Source of the DNA: Lysinibacillus sphaericus
Lineage (GTDB): Bacteria > Bacillota > Bacilli > Bacillales_A > Planococcaceae
Length of the DNA stretch: 64,000 nt
Assembly: GCF_002982115.1 (NCBI RefSeq)
Contig: NZ_CP019980.1
Coordinates: forward strand, 2,674,001-2,738,000
Reading direction: 5' to 3'
In this document: positions 32,927 through 41,241 of the stretch, piece by piece
How positions within the stretch are numbered: position 1 is the stretch's first letter
Layout: each line of letters opens with the position of its first letter
The notes under the pieces: model-generated
Seen by the model: only the letters and a program-made list of their open reading frames with translations
What the model was told of the DNA's origin: nothing
Database searches by the model: none
Program-made: the position numbers and the translations under genes

Positions 32927-35161
32927 TTATGCTTTAAATGTTTGGTCTAAAAATTTAACGGTTTCAAACATATTCGTTTTACTAGCACCTTTGACAAGAA
33001 TCGTGTCATGAGGTTCGATTATTTTCTCTAACAGCGCATGCAATTGATCTTTATTCGTAAAATGATAAATCTTGTTTGAATCCATGCCTTTTGCTATGGC
33101 AGCTGCTCCTATTTCTTCTGTCCTAAAGCCATAGGTAATTAAAAGATCAATGCCTTGTTCAACAATAAATTCGCCTAATTTGCGATATTCTTCTTCTCTT
33201 AAATCACCTAGCTCACGCATCTGCCCAATTATTGCCACACGCCGTTTGTTGCTAACATTTGTTAGCACATTTAGGGCTGCCCTTACGCCTTGAGGATGGG
33301 AGTGAACAGTATCATCGATGACCGTTATATGATCGCGGCAGTTATACACCGTCAACCTTCTTGGCGGCTTTTTAAAATGCAAACCTGCTTTTATTTCCTG
33401 TGGCGTAAACCCTAAATAATCTGCAACTGCGATCGCATTCAGAGCATTATAAACGTGATGTTCTCCTAAAATCGGAATAAATAATTGGATTTCCTGACCT
33501 TGCAGTTCCATCTTAAATGCCATGCCATTTTCTTTATATTGTATGTCGTATGCTCGATAGTCCGCTTCTGTGTGAATACCAGTAGTCAGGATTTTCCCTT
33601 TAAATTGATCGGTCAATAAATAGTTTGAATTGTCGTCATCTTTATTTAAAATAAGTAACCCTTGCTGATCCATACCTTGAATTAATTCTGACTTAGCTTT
33701 CGCTACTTTTCGAACATCTCCATCAAAATTCCCAACATGCGCAAGTCCAATATTTGTAACGATACTTATATTCGGTTGGATAATGCTACAGTGGTTTGTA
33801 ATGATACCTGGATAAGCCATTCCATATTCGAGCACAACGGCTTGGTGAGAATCGTTGATTTCTTCTGCATGTTTTTTAGTATGTTCAGTCGTATTCCAGT
33901 AATCCTTCGACTCAAATACATTCCATTTTTTAGACAATATAGACCCTAAAAATGCCTTAGATGTGGTTTTTCCTGCACTACCAGTAATCGCAATTATTGG
34001 TTTATCGAATTTTCCATGGTTCGATTGTGCTGTTACTTCGACTTGCTTTGGTTTTGAATCTGTAGGTTTTGGTACCACTGTTTTTGTGTTTGAAGTTGCA
34101 GGTTTTGCTTTTGGTTTTTTTATCGGTTGTTGGGTTTCTGCTAAGTACTTTGCATAACGAATCGAATGGATAACAACATCTAATTCTAAGTAAAACGCCG
34201 GCGGACAACCAGGACGCCAGTTTACCTCGTAGATCCATATTTTTTGTTGCGCATCGAGCCCGACATCTATTCCAATCTCATCAATGACCTCTCCAAACTT
34301 CGTCATCTGAATGTCATCTAAATGGCGTGCCAAAGATAATGAGAAATGTTCCAACATCCGACGAATATTAAAGGCTTCTTCTTTAAACTCTTGCTCTAAA
34401 AATGGATCCAAATAATTTGTATAACCGCCATTGTTGATGTTTGGAATAATTGAGCCATGTGGTGCAATACGTGGATAAACTGTTGTCACCACCCATTTAC
34501 CTTCCCCATTTTTTTGAACATGTAGACGAAAATCATAAACTTGACCCGATTTCATTTTCGATTGAATATACGGTTGCATAATAAACGTACCCGTTTCAAG
34601 AAGTTCATGGATTAATGCATTTAACTGTTGCTTTGAGTACATACGATTCTCGCTATTTTGCCGTACCTCAAAATGGTCTCCTATTTTGATAATAAAATAG
34701 ATTCCTTTTCCTTTCCTGCCGTCAATCGGCTTAAATACGATTTTTTTATGGTGGGCTATATAGCTATGAAAGACATCTGTGTTTTTTACTATTTCTGTTG
34801 GAATAATGTATTTATCAAATTCTTTCGCCTCTTTAAGTCGCTCCATAACATTCCATTTATTACCGATTGAATGTGTAGTAAACGGAATCTCCTTTTTCAA
34901 TCTCTCTATTATTTTTTTTGACACCGCTAATTTTTCTGGACTTCCAGCATTATAAATTACATCTGGAAAGGGCATCACTCTTTCATGCCATTGCCCATCT
35001 TCTAATACCTGCCCATTGATCGTACGATTGTCAAAGTTTACCTTTTTAGGTGTAAAGTAAAAAAATTCTACTCCTTCTGCTTTTGCAACTGCTGCATATG
35101 CATATGACTTGATAACAGTTTTAGGATCTAGACGATGATGCAACATTCCTATAATTGTCAT
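32927..35161 (-). CDS. YheC/YheD-type ATP-grasp protein fused to a Mur ligase
   Basis: The 744-residue protein has two enzymatic modules. Residues 1-343 form a YheC/YheD-type ATP-grasp unit (MTIIGMLHHRLDP, IVFKPIDGRKGKGIYFI, TFIMQPYIQS, and the metal site WIYEVNWRPGCPPAFYLELD). A Lys/Pro/Thr-rich linker spans about 344-383. Residues 384-744 form a Mur ligase ATPase and C-terminal domain (P-loop ITGSAGKTTSK at 393-402, GEHHVYNALNAIAVADYLG, VIDDTVHSHPQGVRAAL, GQMRELGDLREEEY). YheC/YheD are endospore-coat-associated. Two ATP-dependent ligase modules in tandem recall cyanophycin synthetase, but the YheC/D module and the missing CphA N-terminal domain make it different. AAAGGAAGATT precedes the ATG. 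The substrate is unknown. Confidence 0.85.
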   Translation of the reverse strand: MTIIGMLHHRLDPKTVIKSYAYAAVAKAEGVEFFYFTPKKVNFDNRTINGQVLEDGQWHERVMPFPDVIYNAGSPEKLAVSKKIIERLKKEIPFTTHSIGNKWNVMERLKEAKEFDKYIIPTEIVKNTDVFHSYIAHHKKIVFKPIDGRKGKGIYFIIKIGDHFEVRQNSENRMYSKQQLNALIHELLETGTFIMQPYIQSKMKSGQVYDFRLHVQKNGEGKWVVTTVYPRIAPHGSIIPNINNGGYTNYLDPFLEQEFKEEAFNIRRMLEHFSLSLARHLDDIQMTKFGEVIDEIGIDVGLDAQQKIWIYEVNWRPGCPPAFYLELDVVIHSIRYAKYLAETQQPIKKPKAKPATSNTKTVVPKPTDSKPKQVEVTAQSNHGKFDKPIIAITGSAGKTTSKAFLGSILSKKWNVFESKDYWNTTEHTKKHAEEINDSHQAVVLEYGMAYPGIITNHCSIIQPNISIVTNIGLAHVGNFDGDVRKVAKAKSELIQGMDQQGLLILNKDDDNSNYLLTDQFKGKILTTGIHTEADYRAYDIQYKENGMAFKMELQGQEIQLFIPILGEHHVYNALNAIAVADYLGFTPQEIKAGLHFKKPPRRLTVYNCRDHITVIDDTVHSHPQGVRAALNVLTNVSNKRRVAIIGQMRELGDLREEEYRKLGEFIVEQGIDLLITYGFRTEEIGAAAIAKGMDSNKIYHFTNKDQLHALLEKIIEPHDTILVKGASKTNMFETVKFLDQTFKA

Positions 35162-35278
35162 GCGTTAATCTTCCTTTCTATAGACTCTTTCTATTAAATT
35201 CAGATTACGCAGCTTGCATATGGACAGATGCTCTAGTTCTGCAATTATTTTAGTAGTTTTATAGGTAAATCATCTATT

Positions 35279-35710
35279 TTACCATTTAGGCTCAATGATA
35301 AATTTCTTTTTTAATAAGTCTGGATTTAATAACTGAATAGCTGATATACTGCCTAACTCAATTGATTTTTCTGTCGATGTTCTTTCTAATCTCACAACAT
35401 CAGCAATTACATTTGTTTCATTGCCTTCATAATCATAGGCTCGTAACAGCGAAATAGTGCCTCGACAACGATCTATATCAATCGCTTCTATACGAAAAAA
35501 CTCTGTTTCAAACTGTTTAACTGTATCTATTAATCGTAAATGTGCTCCATTATGCGTTATTAAAAAAAAGGGAATGGTATCACTACCAATTATTTTTACA
35601 AGAAGCTGACCATAATATTTTGAATGAAAATCTGTTATGATATCCTGTAGTGCTTTTATATCGTATAGCGCTTCGCATACAAAGTGCTTTCTTCCTTTTT
35701 CAATACCCAA
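35279..35710 (-). CDS. CotY/CotZ-family spore coat protein
   Basis: The protein has about 143 residues from a TTG at 35710 (AAGGGG eight bases upstream); a TTG at 35743 behind AAGGAG is the alternative. The core aligns with CotZ: DTIPFFLITHNGAHLRLID, FFRIEAIDIDRCRGTISLL and VVRLERTSTEKSIELGSISA, then IQLLNPDLL. CotY/CotZ form the Cys-crosslinked crust of Bacillus spores, but here only two Cys remain (in KHFVCEAL and DRCRGTIS), so disulfide lattice formation must be reduced. A CATATTATA box at 35792-35800 resembles a mother-cell sigma-factor -10. Its presence links the neighbouring ligases to the spore surface. Confidence 0.75.
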   Translation of the reverse strand: MGIEKGRKHFVCEALYDIKALQDIITDFHSKYYGQLLVKIIGSDTIPFFLITHNGAHLRLIDTVKQFETEFFRIEAIDIDRCRGTISLLRAYDYEGNETNVIADVVRLERTSTEKSIELGSISAIQLLNPDLLKKKFIIEPKW

Positions 35711-35897
35711 CGTTCCCAGCCCCTTCCTATTGCGTTTTAGCAATGGCTCCTTACTCGAACGATAGCAAAATCATTATTTGACCTATCTCGTTATAATATG
35801 TCCGTTTTTAAAATATGACGACATGATTTGTAAGGGGAGCTCTAAAAAAATAACAACTTCTTACATAAAAATAAAATACTTATGAAGCCGTACGCTT

Positions 35898-36002
35898 TAC
35901 CCGCGGAAAAGCGGGATGTACCAGCGAAATATCGCACTTTACCCGCGATTCATCGTGATTTACCCGCGAATTAACCCACTTTACCCGCGATTCATACAAA
36001 TG
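35898..36002. repeat. array of five 21-bp units with TACCCGCG core
   Basis: Cores start at 35898, 35919, 35940, 35961 and 35982, each exactly 21 bp apart. Four read TACCCGCG and one TACCAGCG; the 13 bases between cores vary, though they are mostly AT-rich. The array lies just beyond the stop of the osmolyte transporter gene. A second array of the same kind is at 55784-55888. Confidence 0.85.
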
Positions 36003-36003
36003 C

Positions 36004-37518
36004 TTATAATAAACCTGCATTTTTCAAAAATGCCCTAGCTACATCCTCACTATTTTTCCCTTCCACGTTAACTTGATAATTCATTTCACGCATTTGCTCA
36101 TCCGTGATTTGATTGGCCAGTTTCCCTAACACCTTTTCAAGCTCAGGATATTTTTCAAGTGTTTCCTTTCTTAACAATGGCGCGCCTTGATACGGGGGAA
36201 ATAACTGTTGATCATCCACTAATACAGTCAAATCATATTGGCGTAATTCGCTGTCAGTTGAATAAGCATCCAATAAATCGATATTACCTGATTGGATGGC
36301 TTGATACCTTAGCTTTGGTTCCATTGTTGTAACAGAGGCAATATCAATCCCATAGCGCTTCTGAATGCCTACGTAACCATCCTCACGATCATTGAACTCC
36401 AACGTAAATCCCGCTTTAATCGACTCTTGCATCGCCTTGATATCAGAAATCGTCTGTAATTGATAAGCTTCCGCTAGTTGTTTTGAAACGGCCAAAGCAT
36501 ATGTGTTGTTATACTGCATTGGACTGAGCATAACCATATCAAATTTCTTCAACATACCTTCTTTTGCCTGTCGATATACTGCTACTTGATCGTTACTTAC
36601 CGCTTGTTCTTTTAAAAACTCTGCGATTGCCGTACCTGTAAATTCTGGATATATATCAATGCTTCCTGATTTTAGGGCATTAAAAACAAAGGATGTCTTG
36701 CCGAGTCCAGGTTTTAATTGAACATCTAAATCTGTATCATTTTCAATCAATAATTTATACATATTAATCAGGATTTCTGGCTCTGAACCAAGTTTACCTG
36801 CAATGACGATATCTGCTTTGTTATTAAAGTTTAGGAATGGCATTGCAACCATCATCATAGCCGCAACACTAATGGCAAGTAATACCGAAACTGTTCGTTT
36901 AAAAGATAGTGATTCTAGCTTTTTCAAAAGATAATCGAACACTAATGCTAAAATGGCCGCTGGAACTGCACCTAATAGGATGAGCGAAGTATTATTACGA
37001 TCAATACCAAGCAAAATAATATCGCCTAATCCTCCAGCGCCTATTAATGCAGCTAATGTAGCCGTTCCAACTATTAATACCATGGCTGTGCGAATGCCTG
37101 CCATTATAACGGGCATTGCAAGTGGCAGTTCCACCTTCACTAATCTTTTTGCTGTATTCATCCCCATTGCCATTGCCGCTTCATTTAAAGACGGATTGAC
37201 TTCGTTTATGCCTGTAAATGTATTGCGTAAAATGGGCAGGAGGGCATAGACCACAAGAGCGATTATAGCAGGCGTTTTCCCAATGCCGAGTAACGGAATT
37301 AACAATCCTAACAACGCTAATGAAGGGATTGTTTGTAAGGCTGCACTAATGCCAATTATACTTTCCGCTATTTTCTTTTGATGCGTTAAGTAGATACCCA
37401 GTGGGATGGCAATGACTACTGCAAAAAATAAGGCAATAAATGATATTTGCATATGCTCTATTAACGATGCAATGAGTTGACCTTTGCGTTCATCCAACAC
37501 ATGTAAAAAATCAGTCAT
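36004..37518 (-). CDS. OpuC/OpuB-type osmolyte ABC transporter: permease fused to substrate-binding domain
   Basis: The protein has 504 residues from the ATG at 37518. Residues 1-205 are a permease with six hydrophobic segments and the EAA-type loop (EAAMAMGMNTAKRLVKVELPLAMPVIMAG). Residues 240-504 are a glycine-betaine/choline-binding domain (ADIVIAGKLGSEPEILINMYKLLI, then SGSIDIYPEFTGTA, DAYSTDSELRQYDL and LFPPYQGAPLLRKE). Such fusions import quaternary ammonium osmoprotectants. The start overlaps the end of the ATPase gene by eight bases, so the two are coupled. The choline or betaine preference cannot be decided from sequence alone. Confidence 0.92.
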   Translation of the reverse strand: MTDFLHVLDERKGQLIASLIEHMQISFIALFFAVVIAIPLGIYLTHQKKIAESIIGISAALQTIPSLALLGLLIPLLGIGKTPAIIALVVYALLPILRNTFTGINEVNPSLNEAAMAMGMNTAKRLVKVELPLAMPVIMAGIRTAMVLIVGTATLAALIGAGGLGDIILLGIDRNNTSLILLGAVPAAILALVFDYLLKKLESLSFKRTVSVLLAISVAAMMMVAMPFLNFNNKADIVIAGKLGSEPEILINMYKLLIENDTDLDVQLKPGLGKTSFVFNALKSGSIDIYPEFTGTAIAEFLKEQAVSNDQVAVYRQAKEGMLKKFDMVMLSPMQYNNTYALAVSKQLAEAYQLQTISDIKAMQESIKAGFTLEFNDREDGYVGIQKRYGIDIASVTTMEPKLRYQAIQSGNIDLLDAYSTDSELRQYDLTVLVDDQQLFPPYQGAPLLRKETLEKYPELEKVLGKLANQITDEQMREMNYQVNVEGKNSEDVARAFLKNAGLL

Positions 37519-38476
37519 TTGCCTCACCCCGTTCCGTGGAATGGTTGGCTAAAAACTGCAACATTGATTGCCTTGTAATAACTCCAATAATTTCCTCTTC
37601 GCTTTTCACTGCCAGACACTCATAGTGCGCCAATTGTTGTAAAATGACTTGTAAAGTAGCCTGATCACCAACACTATGTATCACATAACTTTGATGTTTC
37701 GCCTCTACAAACGGTTCAATCACTTGTTGAATGGTAAACACATTCAATGCATCTTCCTTGACCCCAATAAATTTTCGAACAAAATCATTGACGGGATTTT
37801 GTATTATTTCCTTTGGTGTACCGATTTGTACTATTTCTCCATCTTTCATCACACAGATGCGATCCCCTAGTTTTAACGCTTCTTGCATATCGTGTGAAAC
37901 AAAGACAATCGTTTTATTTATTGCACGTTGAAGCTCAAGCAGGTCATTTTGTAATTTTGTTCGACTAATTGGATCCAATGCACTGAATGGCTCATCCATT
38001 AATATAATTTCGGGATCTGCTGCCAATGCGCGGACAACACCAACCCGTTGTTGTTCCCCACCCGACAGTTCATTTGGCTTCCTGTCACTATATTGAGCTG
38101 GTTCTAGCCCTACCATTTCTAATAATTCATGAACTCGTTGTTGAATTTTTGTCGTTTCCCATTTTTTCATTTCAGGAACAATGGCGATATTTTCAGCTAT
38201 TGTCATATGAGGGAAAAGTGCAATTTGTTGGAGCACATAGCCAATATTCCATCGTAGTTCATGAATATTATAATCACTAATTCTTTTACCGTTAATTCGT
38301 ATTGTTCCTTCAGTCAATTGAATTAATCGGTTAATCATTTTTAGTAATGTCGTCTTGCCACAACCACTAGGGCCTATAATGACAAAAAACTCCCCTTTCT
38401 GTATCTCAAAATTAATGGCATTTACTGCAATTTGGTTATTATCGTATTTTTTTGTAACATTCTCAAATGCAATCAT
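37511..38476 (-). CDS. osmolyte ABC transporter ATP-binding protein (OpuCA/OpuBA type)
   Basis: The 321-residue protein has Walker A GPSGCGKTTLLKMINRL, the Q-loop VLQQIALFPHMT, the signature LSGGEQQRVGVVRAL, Walker B EIILMDEPFSALDP and the switch His in VFVSHDMQEAL. The C-terminal 80 residues contain one CBS-like segment ending EEIIGVITRQSMLQFL, a common regulatory domain in this group that responds to ionic strength; only about half of a full CBS pair is present. It forms the importer with the fused permease/binding protein encoded downstream. Confidence 0.93.
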   Translation of the reverse strand: MIAFENVTKKYDNNQIAVNAINFEIQKGEFFVIIGPSGCGKTTLLKMINRLIQLTEGTIRINGKRISDYNIHELRWNIGYVLQQIALFPHMTIAENIAIVPEMKKWETTKIQQRVHELLEMVGLEPAQYSDRKPNELSGGEQQRVGVVRALAADPEIILMDEPFSALDPISRTKLQNDLLELQRAINKTIVFVSHDMQEALKLGDRICVMKDGEIVQIGTPKEIIQNPVNDFVRKFIGVKEDALNVFTIQQVIEPFVEAKHQSYVIHSVGDQATLQVILQQLAHYECLAVKSEEEIIGVITRQSMLQFLANHSTERGEAND

Positions 38477-38757
38477 TGACTAAGCTCCTTATAAATTTGA
38501 TAGATTAAATGTCCGTGTTCTTCCCACTAGTATATCTTTCCACATATTCAAACGGTTAAACTAACAATAGGACAAAGCGATTTTAATAGACTTATAGTTT
38601 CATGTACATCTTAGACGCGCTATATGAAACTTTTTCATATGAAAGTTCGTTGTATTAATTATGAATTCTAGTGAAAAACGATGCTTTTTTTTATCTAGTT
38701 GTTTTACAATATGAAAAGAGTAAGCGATTTTTTAAGAGAAAAGAAAGGAGGAAGGTG

Positions 38758-39543
38758 TTGCATAGATTCAACATCTATAACTACATGAGATTATTCAAAA
38801 AACTATTAATCGGAATGATTGTCATAGCGTCTGTTATCAGTATTTCCACTTATTTTTTGATTCAGCTATTGAAGCCAACCGACACTGCCGTTCAAAAATA
38901 TGTAGATGAAGGCCCAAGTGTGGAAGAATTTATTGGCTCTATTGCAGAAACAGCACGACAACTCGGTGCTGAAAATGACTTATATGCATCTGTCATGATT
39001 GCGCAAGCCATTTTAGAAAGTAAGCATGGGCAAAGTGGTCTTAGTTCCACTCCTAACAACAATTTATTTGGTATGAAAGGCAAATTTCAAAATGATTCCG
39101 TGACACTTGAAACAGTTGAGGATGATGGCTCTGGTAATCTGACAACAGTGATGGCTGAATTCCGCAAATATCCTTCCTACGAAGAATCCATGAAGGATTA
39201 TGTCCAATTACTCCGCAATGGTGTATCTTGGAACAAAAATTTTTATACAGGTGTCTTTAAAAGCAACACAACATCCTATGCAGATGCGACAAAATTTTTA
39301 ACAGGCTCTTACGCAACAGATTCAACTTACAATGAAAAGTTAAATAGTCTAATTGCGAAGTACGACTTACAACAATACGACAGCCCTGTAAAAAATAAAA
39401 AAACCATTACAGTTGCGGATGGTGACTCGCTGATGCATATCGCACAGACGCATAATGTTAAAGTAACATCCATTAAACAATGGAATCAATTACGTTCAGA
39501 TAATATTGAAGCTGGACAACAGTTAAATATTTATCAATATTAG
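38758..39543 (+). CDS. membrane-anchored glucosaminidase with C-terminal LysM domain
   Basis: The protein has 261 residues from the TTG at 38758 (AAAGGAGG six bases upstream). One N-terminal membrane helix (LLIGMIVIASVISISTYFLI) anchors it outside the cell. Residues of about 60-210 form a GH73-type endo-beta-N-acetylglucosaminidase (SVMIAQAILESKHGQSGLS with the catalytic Glu, then NNLFGMKGKF, FRKYPSYEESMKDYVQLL and ADATKFLTGSYATDSTYNEKL). The end is a LysM domain (ITVADGDSLMHIAQTHNV, then IKQWNQL). It cleaves peptidoglycan glycan strands. The upstream 29-codon extension lacks a ribosome site. A terminator follows. Confidence 0.9.
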   Translation: MHRFNIYNYMRLFKKLLIGMIVIASVISISTYFLIQLLKPTDTAVQKYVDEGPSVEEFIGSIAETARQLGAENDLYASVMIAQAILESKHGQSGLSSTPNNNLFGMKGKFQNDSVTLETVEDDGSGNLTTVMAEFRKYPSYEESMKDYVQLLRNGVSWNKNFYTGVFKSNTTSYADATKFLTGSYATDSTYNEKLNSLIAKYDLQQYDSPVKNKKTITVADGDSLMHIAQTHNVKVTSIKQWNQLRSDNIEAGQQLNIYQY

Positions 39544-39558
39544 GGTAAACATACACAA

Positions 39559-39607
39559 GGCGAGGTATTCGACGATGCAACTACCGTCAAATGCCTCGTT
39601 TTTTTGC
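39559..39607 (+). terminator. terminator of the glucosaminidase gene
   Basis: CGAGGTATTCGACG pairs with CGTCAAATGCCTCG (two G-U type pairs), followed by seven T. Confidence 0.8.
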
Positions 39608-39636
39608 ATCCATTTTTCTTCAAGTATTACATACAT

Positions 39637-40452
39637 TTAAAACAAGCTTCCAATTGCGGTAATAGTCGTTGCTAAATCTTGGCGATATAACGGATGTTGT
39701 TCATCAAGGCTATTGACATTGACCTCATTGCCACCAAGTGAGGCATGAACATAAAGAGTCTGCCCTAGATACAGTGCTACATGCCCTGGGAAAAATAGCA
39801 AATCTCCTTTTTGCATACGATCAATTGTTATCTCCTTAATTGGAAAACCTTCTACAATTCTAGCATCTCGGAAAATAATTACGCCATTTAGCAGATAAGC
39901 CATCGAACATAAGCCTGAACAATCTATGCCTAGCGGTGACTTACCTCCCCAACGATACGGTGTGGCTATATAGCTTAGTGCTGTTTGTACAACATTTTCT
40001 CGAAACGCATGCTCTTCAAAAGTATGTTCAGCAATTTTAGGATGCAACCATTGTGAACGTAAATAGCCAATTTCGCCCGTCGCTAATTGAACGGCAGTCC
40101 ATGGCGTGTTTGATGTCGTGTCTGAATCTACATTGTATAAAATAGAACCTTTTACCAATGTGATGATTTTGGTGCTTTGTATTTTCGGTTCTTGTAAAAC
40201 ATCTGCGAAACGCTGTCCAATAACATGTTGAGCCTTTTGAATCCAAGTATTTGTAATCGCATCATCGAAAAGGACATGCTTTCGCTGACAATAACCTTCA
40301 TAGCGATAGGCAGTGCGAACATACAGCCAATCATTTTCTAATTCTTCTATAATTTGAACAGGCATACCGTAAAGTATTTCATCAACAAGCTCAGCATGAC
40401 GATTGGGTTCAGCATAAAGATTAGCCATCATAGCAATGACAATTGCGTTCAT
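39637..40452 (-). CDS. ykfC: NlpC/P60 endopeptidase, YkfC-like (gamma-D-Glu-diamino acid peptidase)
   Basis: The 271-residue protein has no signal peptide, so it is cytosolic. Two SH3-like segments (residues 1-140; YGMPVQIIEELENDWLYVRT and VQLATGEIGYLRSQWL) precede the NlpC/P60 domain with Cys in GIDCSGLCSMAYLLNG, His in FFPGHVALYLG and a third His in LYVHASLGG. This layout matches B. subtilis YkfC, which splits L-Ala-gamma-D-Glu from diamino acids in imported murein peptides. It overlaps the next upstream gene by four bases. It is the distal gene of the murein-peptide operon that starts at 50702. Confidence 0.9.
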   Translation of the reverse strand: MNAIVIAMMANLYAEPNRHAELVDEILYGMPVQIIEELENDWLYVRTAYRYEGYCQRKHVLFDDAITNTWIQKAQHVIGQRFADVLQEPKIQSTKIITLVKGSILYNVDSDTTSNTPWTAVQLATGEIGYLRSQWLHPKIAEHTFEEHAFRENVVQTALSYIATPYRWGGKSPLGIDCSGLCSMAYLLNGVIIFRDARIVEGFPIKEITIDRMQKGDLLFFPGHVALYLGQTLYVHASLGGNEVNVNSLDEQHPLYRQDLATTITAIGSLF

Positions 40453-41237
40453 GTTGTCTCTCCTTTCACTCCTATCATCTTGTCATAGACTACCTTTGAA
40501 AGACGACCGATTAATTGTCGAGCGACATCATTTTGCTTGACCTCTGAGATAAAAACGCCAATACCATAATCTTGTACGTGACTGTAAACAATGCCAACAT
40601 CATGGTCAACGGTATCAAGACCACCTGTTTTATGGGCGATTGTCACATCATCGACGATGTAACGGCGCAAGCATTCATGAAAACGCTGACGACACAAGAT
40701 ATCAATAGCAAGCTGGCTTAACACTGGAGATAGCAGATTTTGCCTATAAATTTGGCTAAATAGATGCGCCATATCGCGCGCTGTTGTTATATTATCAATG
40801 CCTTTTGCAAGTCGCTCAAAGTCCATCATTTTTCTTTGTAATTGCGTATGGGTCAGTCCGATTTTATGAAAGTACTTATTTAGCGCTTCCATACCGATTA
40901 CATCAATTAACACATTTGTCGCAGTATTATCACTTGTCGTAATCATCCAAACGCACAGTTCATAGATTGTACAGGATGTTACTCGCTGTTCACTAATCAC
41001 ACTAAAATCAACCCAATCGCTAGGGCTAATGGCTATTACTTGATTGATAGGTATATCGCATACATCTATATAATCGAAAACAGCAATGAGTATAGGCACT
41101 TTAATTAAGCTAGCACTGGAAAAAGCTTCATCTAGACGCTCGTTGATAACAAAGTCATTTGTCTTAAAATCTTTTACAAACATATGCACTTTATATGGAG
41201 CTTCCTGTATAATACGTTGAATCGTTGGCTGCATCAT
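40449..41237 (-). CDS. class A beta-lactamase-like serine hydrolase
   Basis: The 262-residue protein has all three class A motifs: S43-x-x-K in SSASLIKVPILIAVFD, S-D-N in MITTSDNTATNVLID, and K-T-G in IAHKTGGLDTVDHD. No signal peptide is visible, unlike secreted beta-lactamases, so it probably acts in the cytosol on imported peptides rather than as a resistance enzyme. The omega-loop Glu typical of hydrolytic beta-lactamases is not obvious at its usual place. It lies inside the murein-peptide operon between the NlpC/P60 and LD-carboxypeptidase genes (four-base overlap and four-base gap). The true substrate is unknown. Confidence 0.85.
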   Translation of the reverse strand: MMQPTIQRIIQEAPYKVHMFVKDFKTNDFVINERLDEAFSSASLIKVPILIAVFDYIDVCDIPINQVIAISPSDWVDFSVISEQRVTSCTIYELCVWMITTSDNTATNVLIDVIGMEALNKYFHKIGLTHTQLQRKMMDFERLAKGIDNITTARDMAHLFSQIYRQNLLSPVLSQLAIDILCRQRFHECLRRYIVDDVTIAHKTGGLDTVDHDVGIVYSHVQDYGIGVFISEVKQNDVARQLIGRLSKVVYDKMIGVKGETT

Positions 41238-41241
41238 GCAC

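Noticed and set aside
32927..35161. Naming the fusion cphA (cyanophycin synthetase)
   Set aside because: The ATP-grasp part is of YheC/YheD type and the CphA N-terminal domain is missing, so the product cannot be assumed to be cyanophycin.
35780..35830. Sigma-E promoter before the CotZ-like gene (TCATATT with CATATTAT)
   Set aside because: The spacer is only 11 bases, too short for the sigma-E consensus; only the -10-like box is mentioned.
35898..36002. CRISPR array
   Set aside because: The repeated core is only 8-9 bases, the period is 21 bp, intervals are 13 bases and no cas genes are in the window.
40449..41237. Secreted beta-lactamase (resistance gene)
   Set aside because: No signal peptide, and the gene sits within a murein-peptide operon, so a resistance label is not supported.
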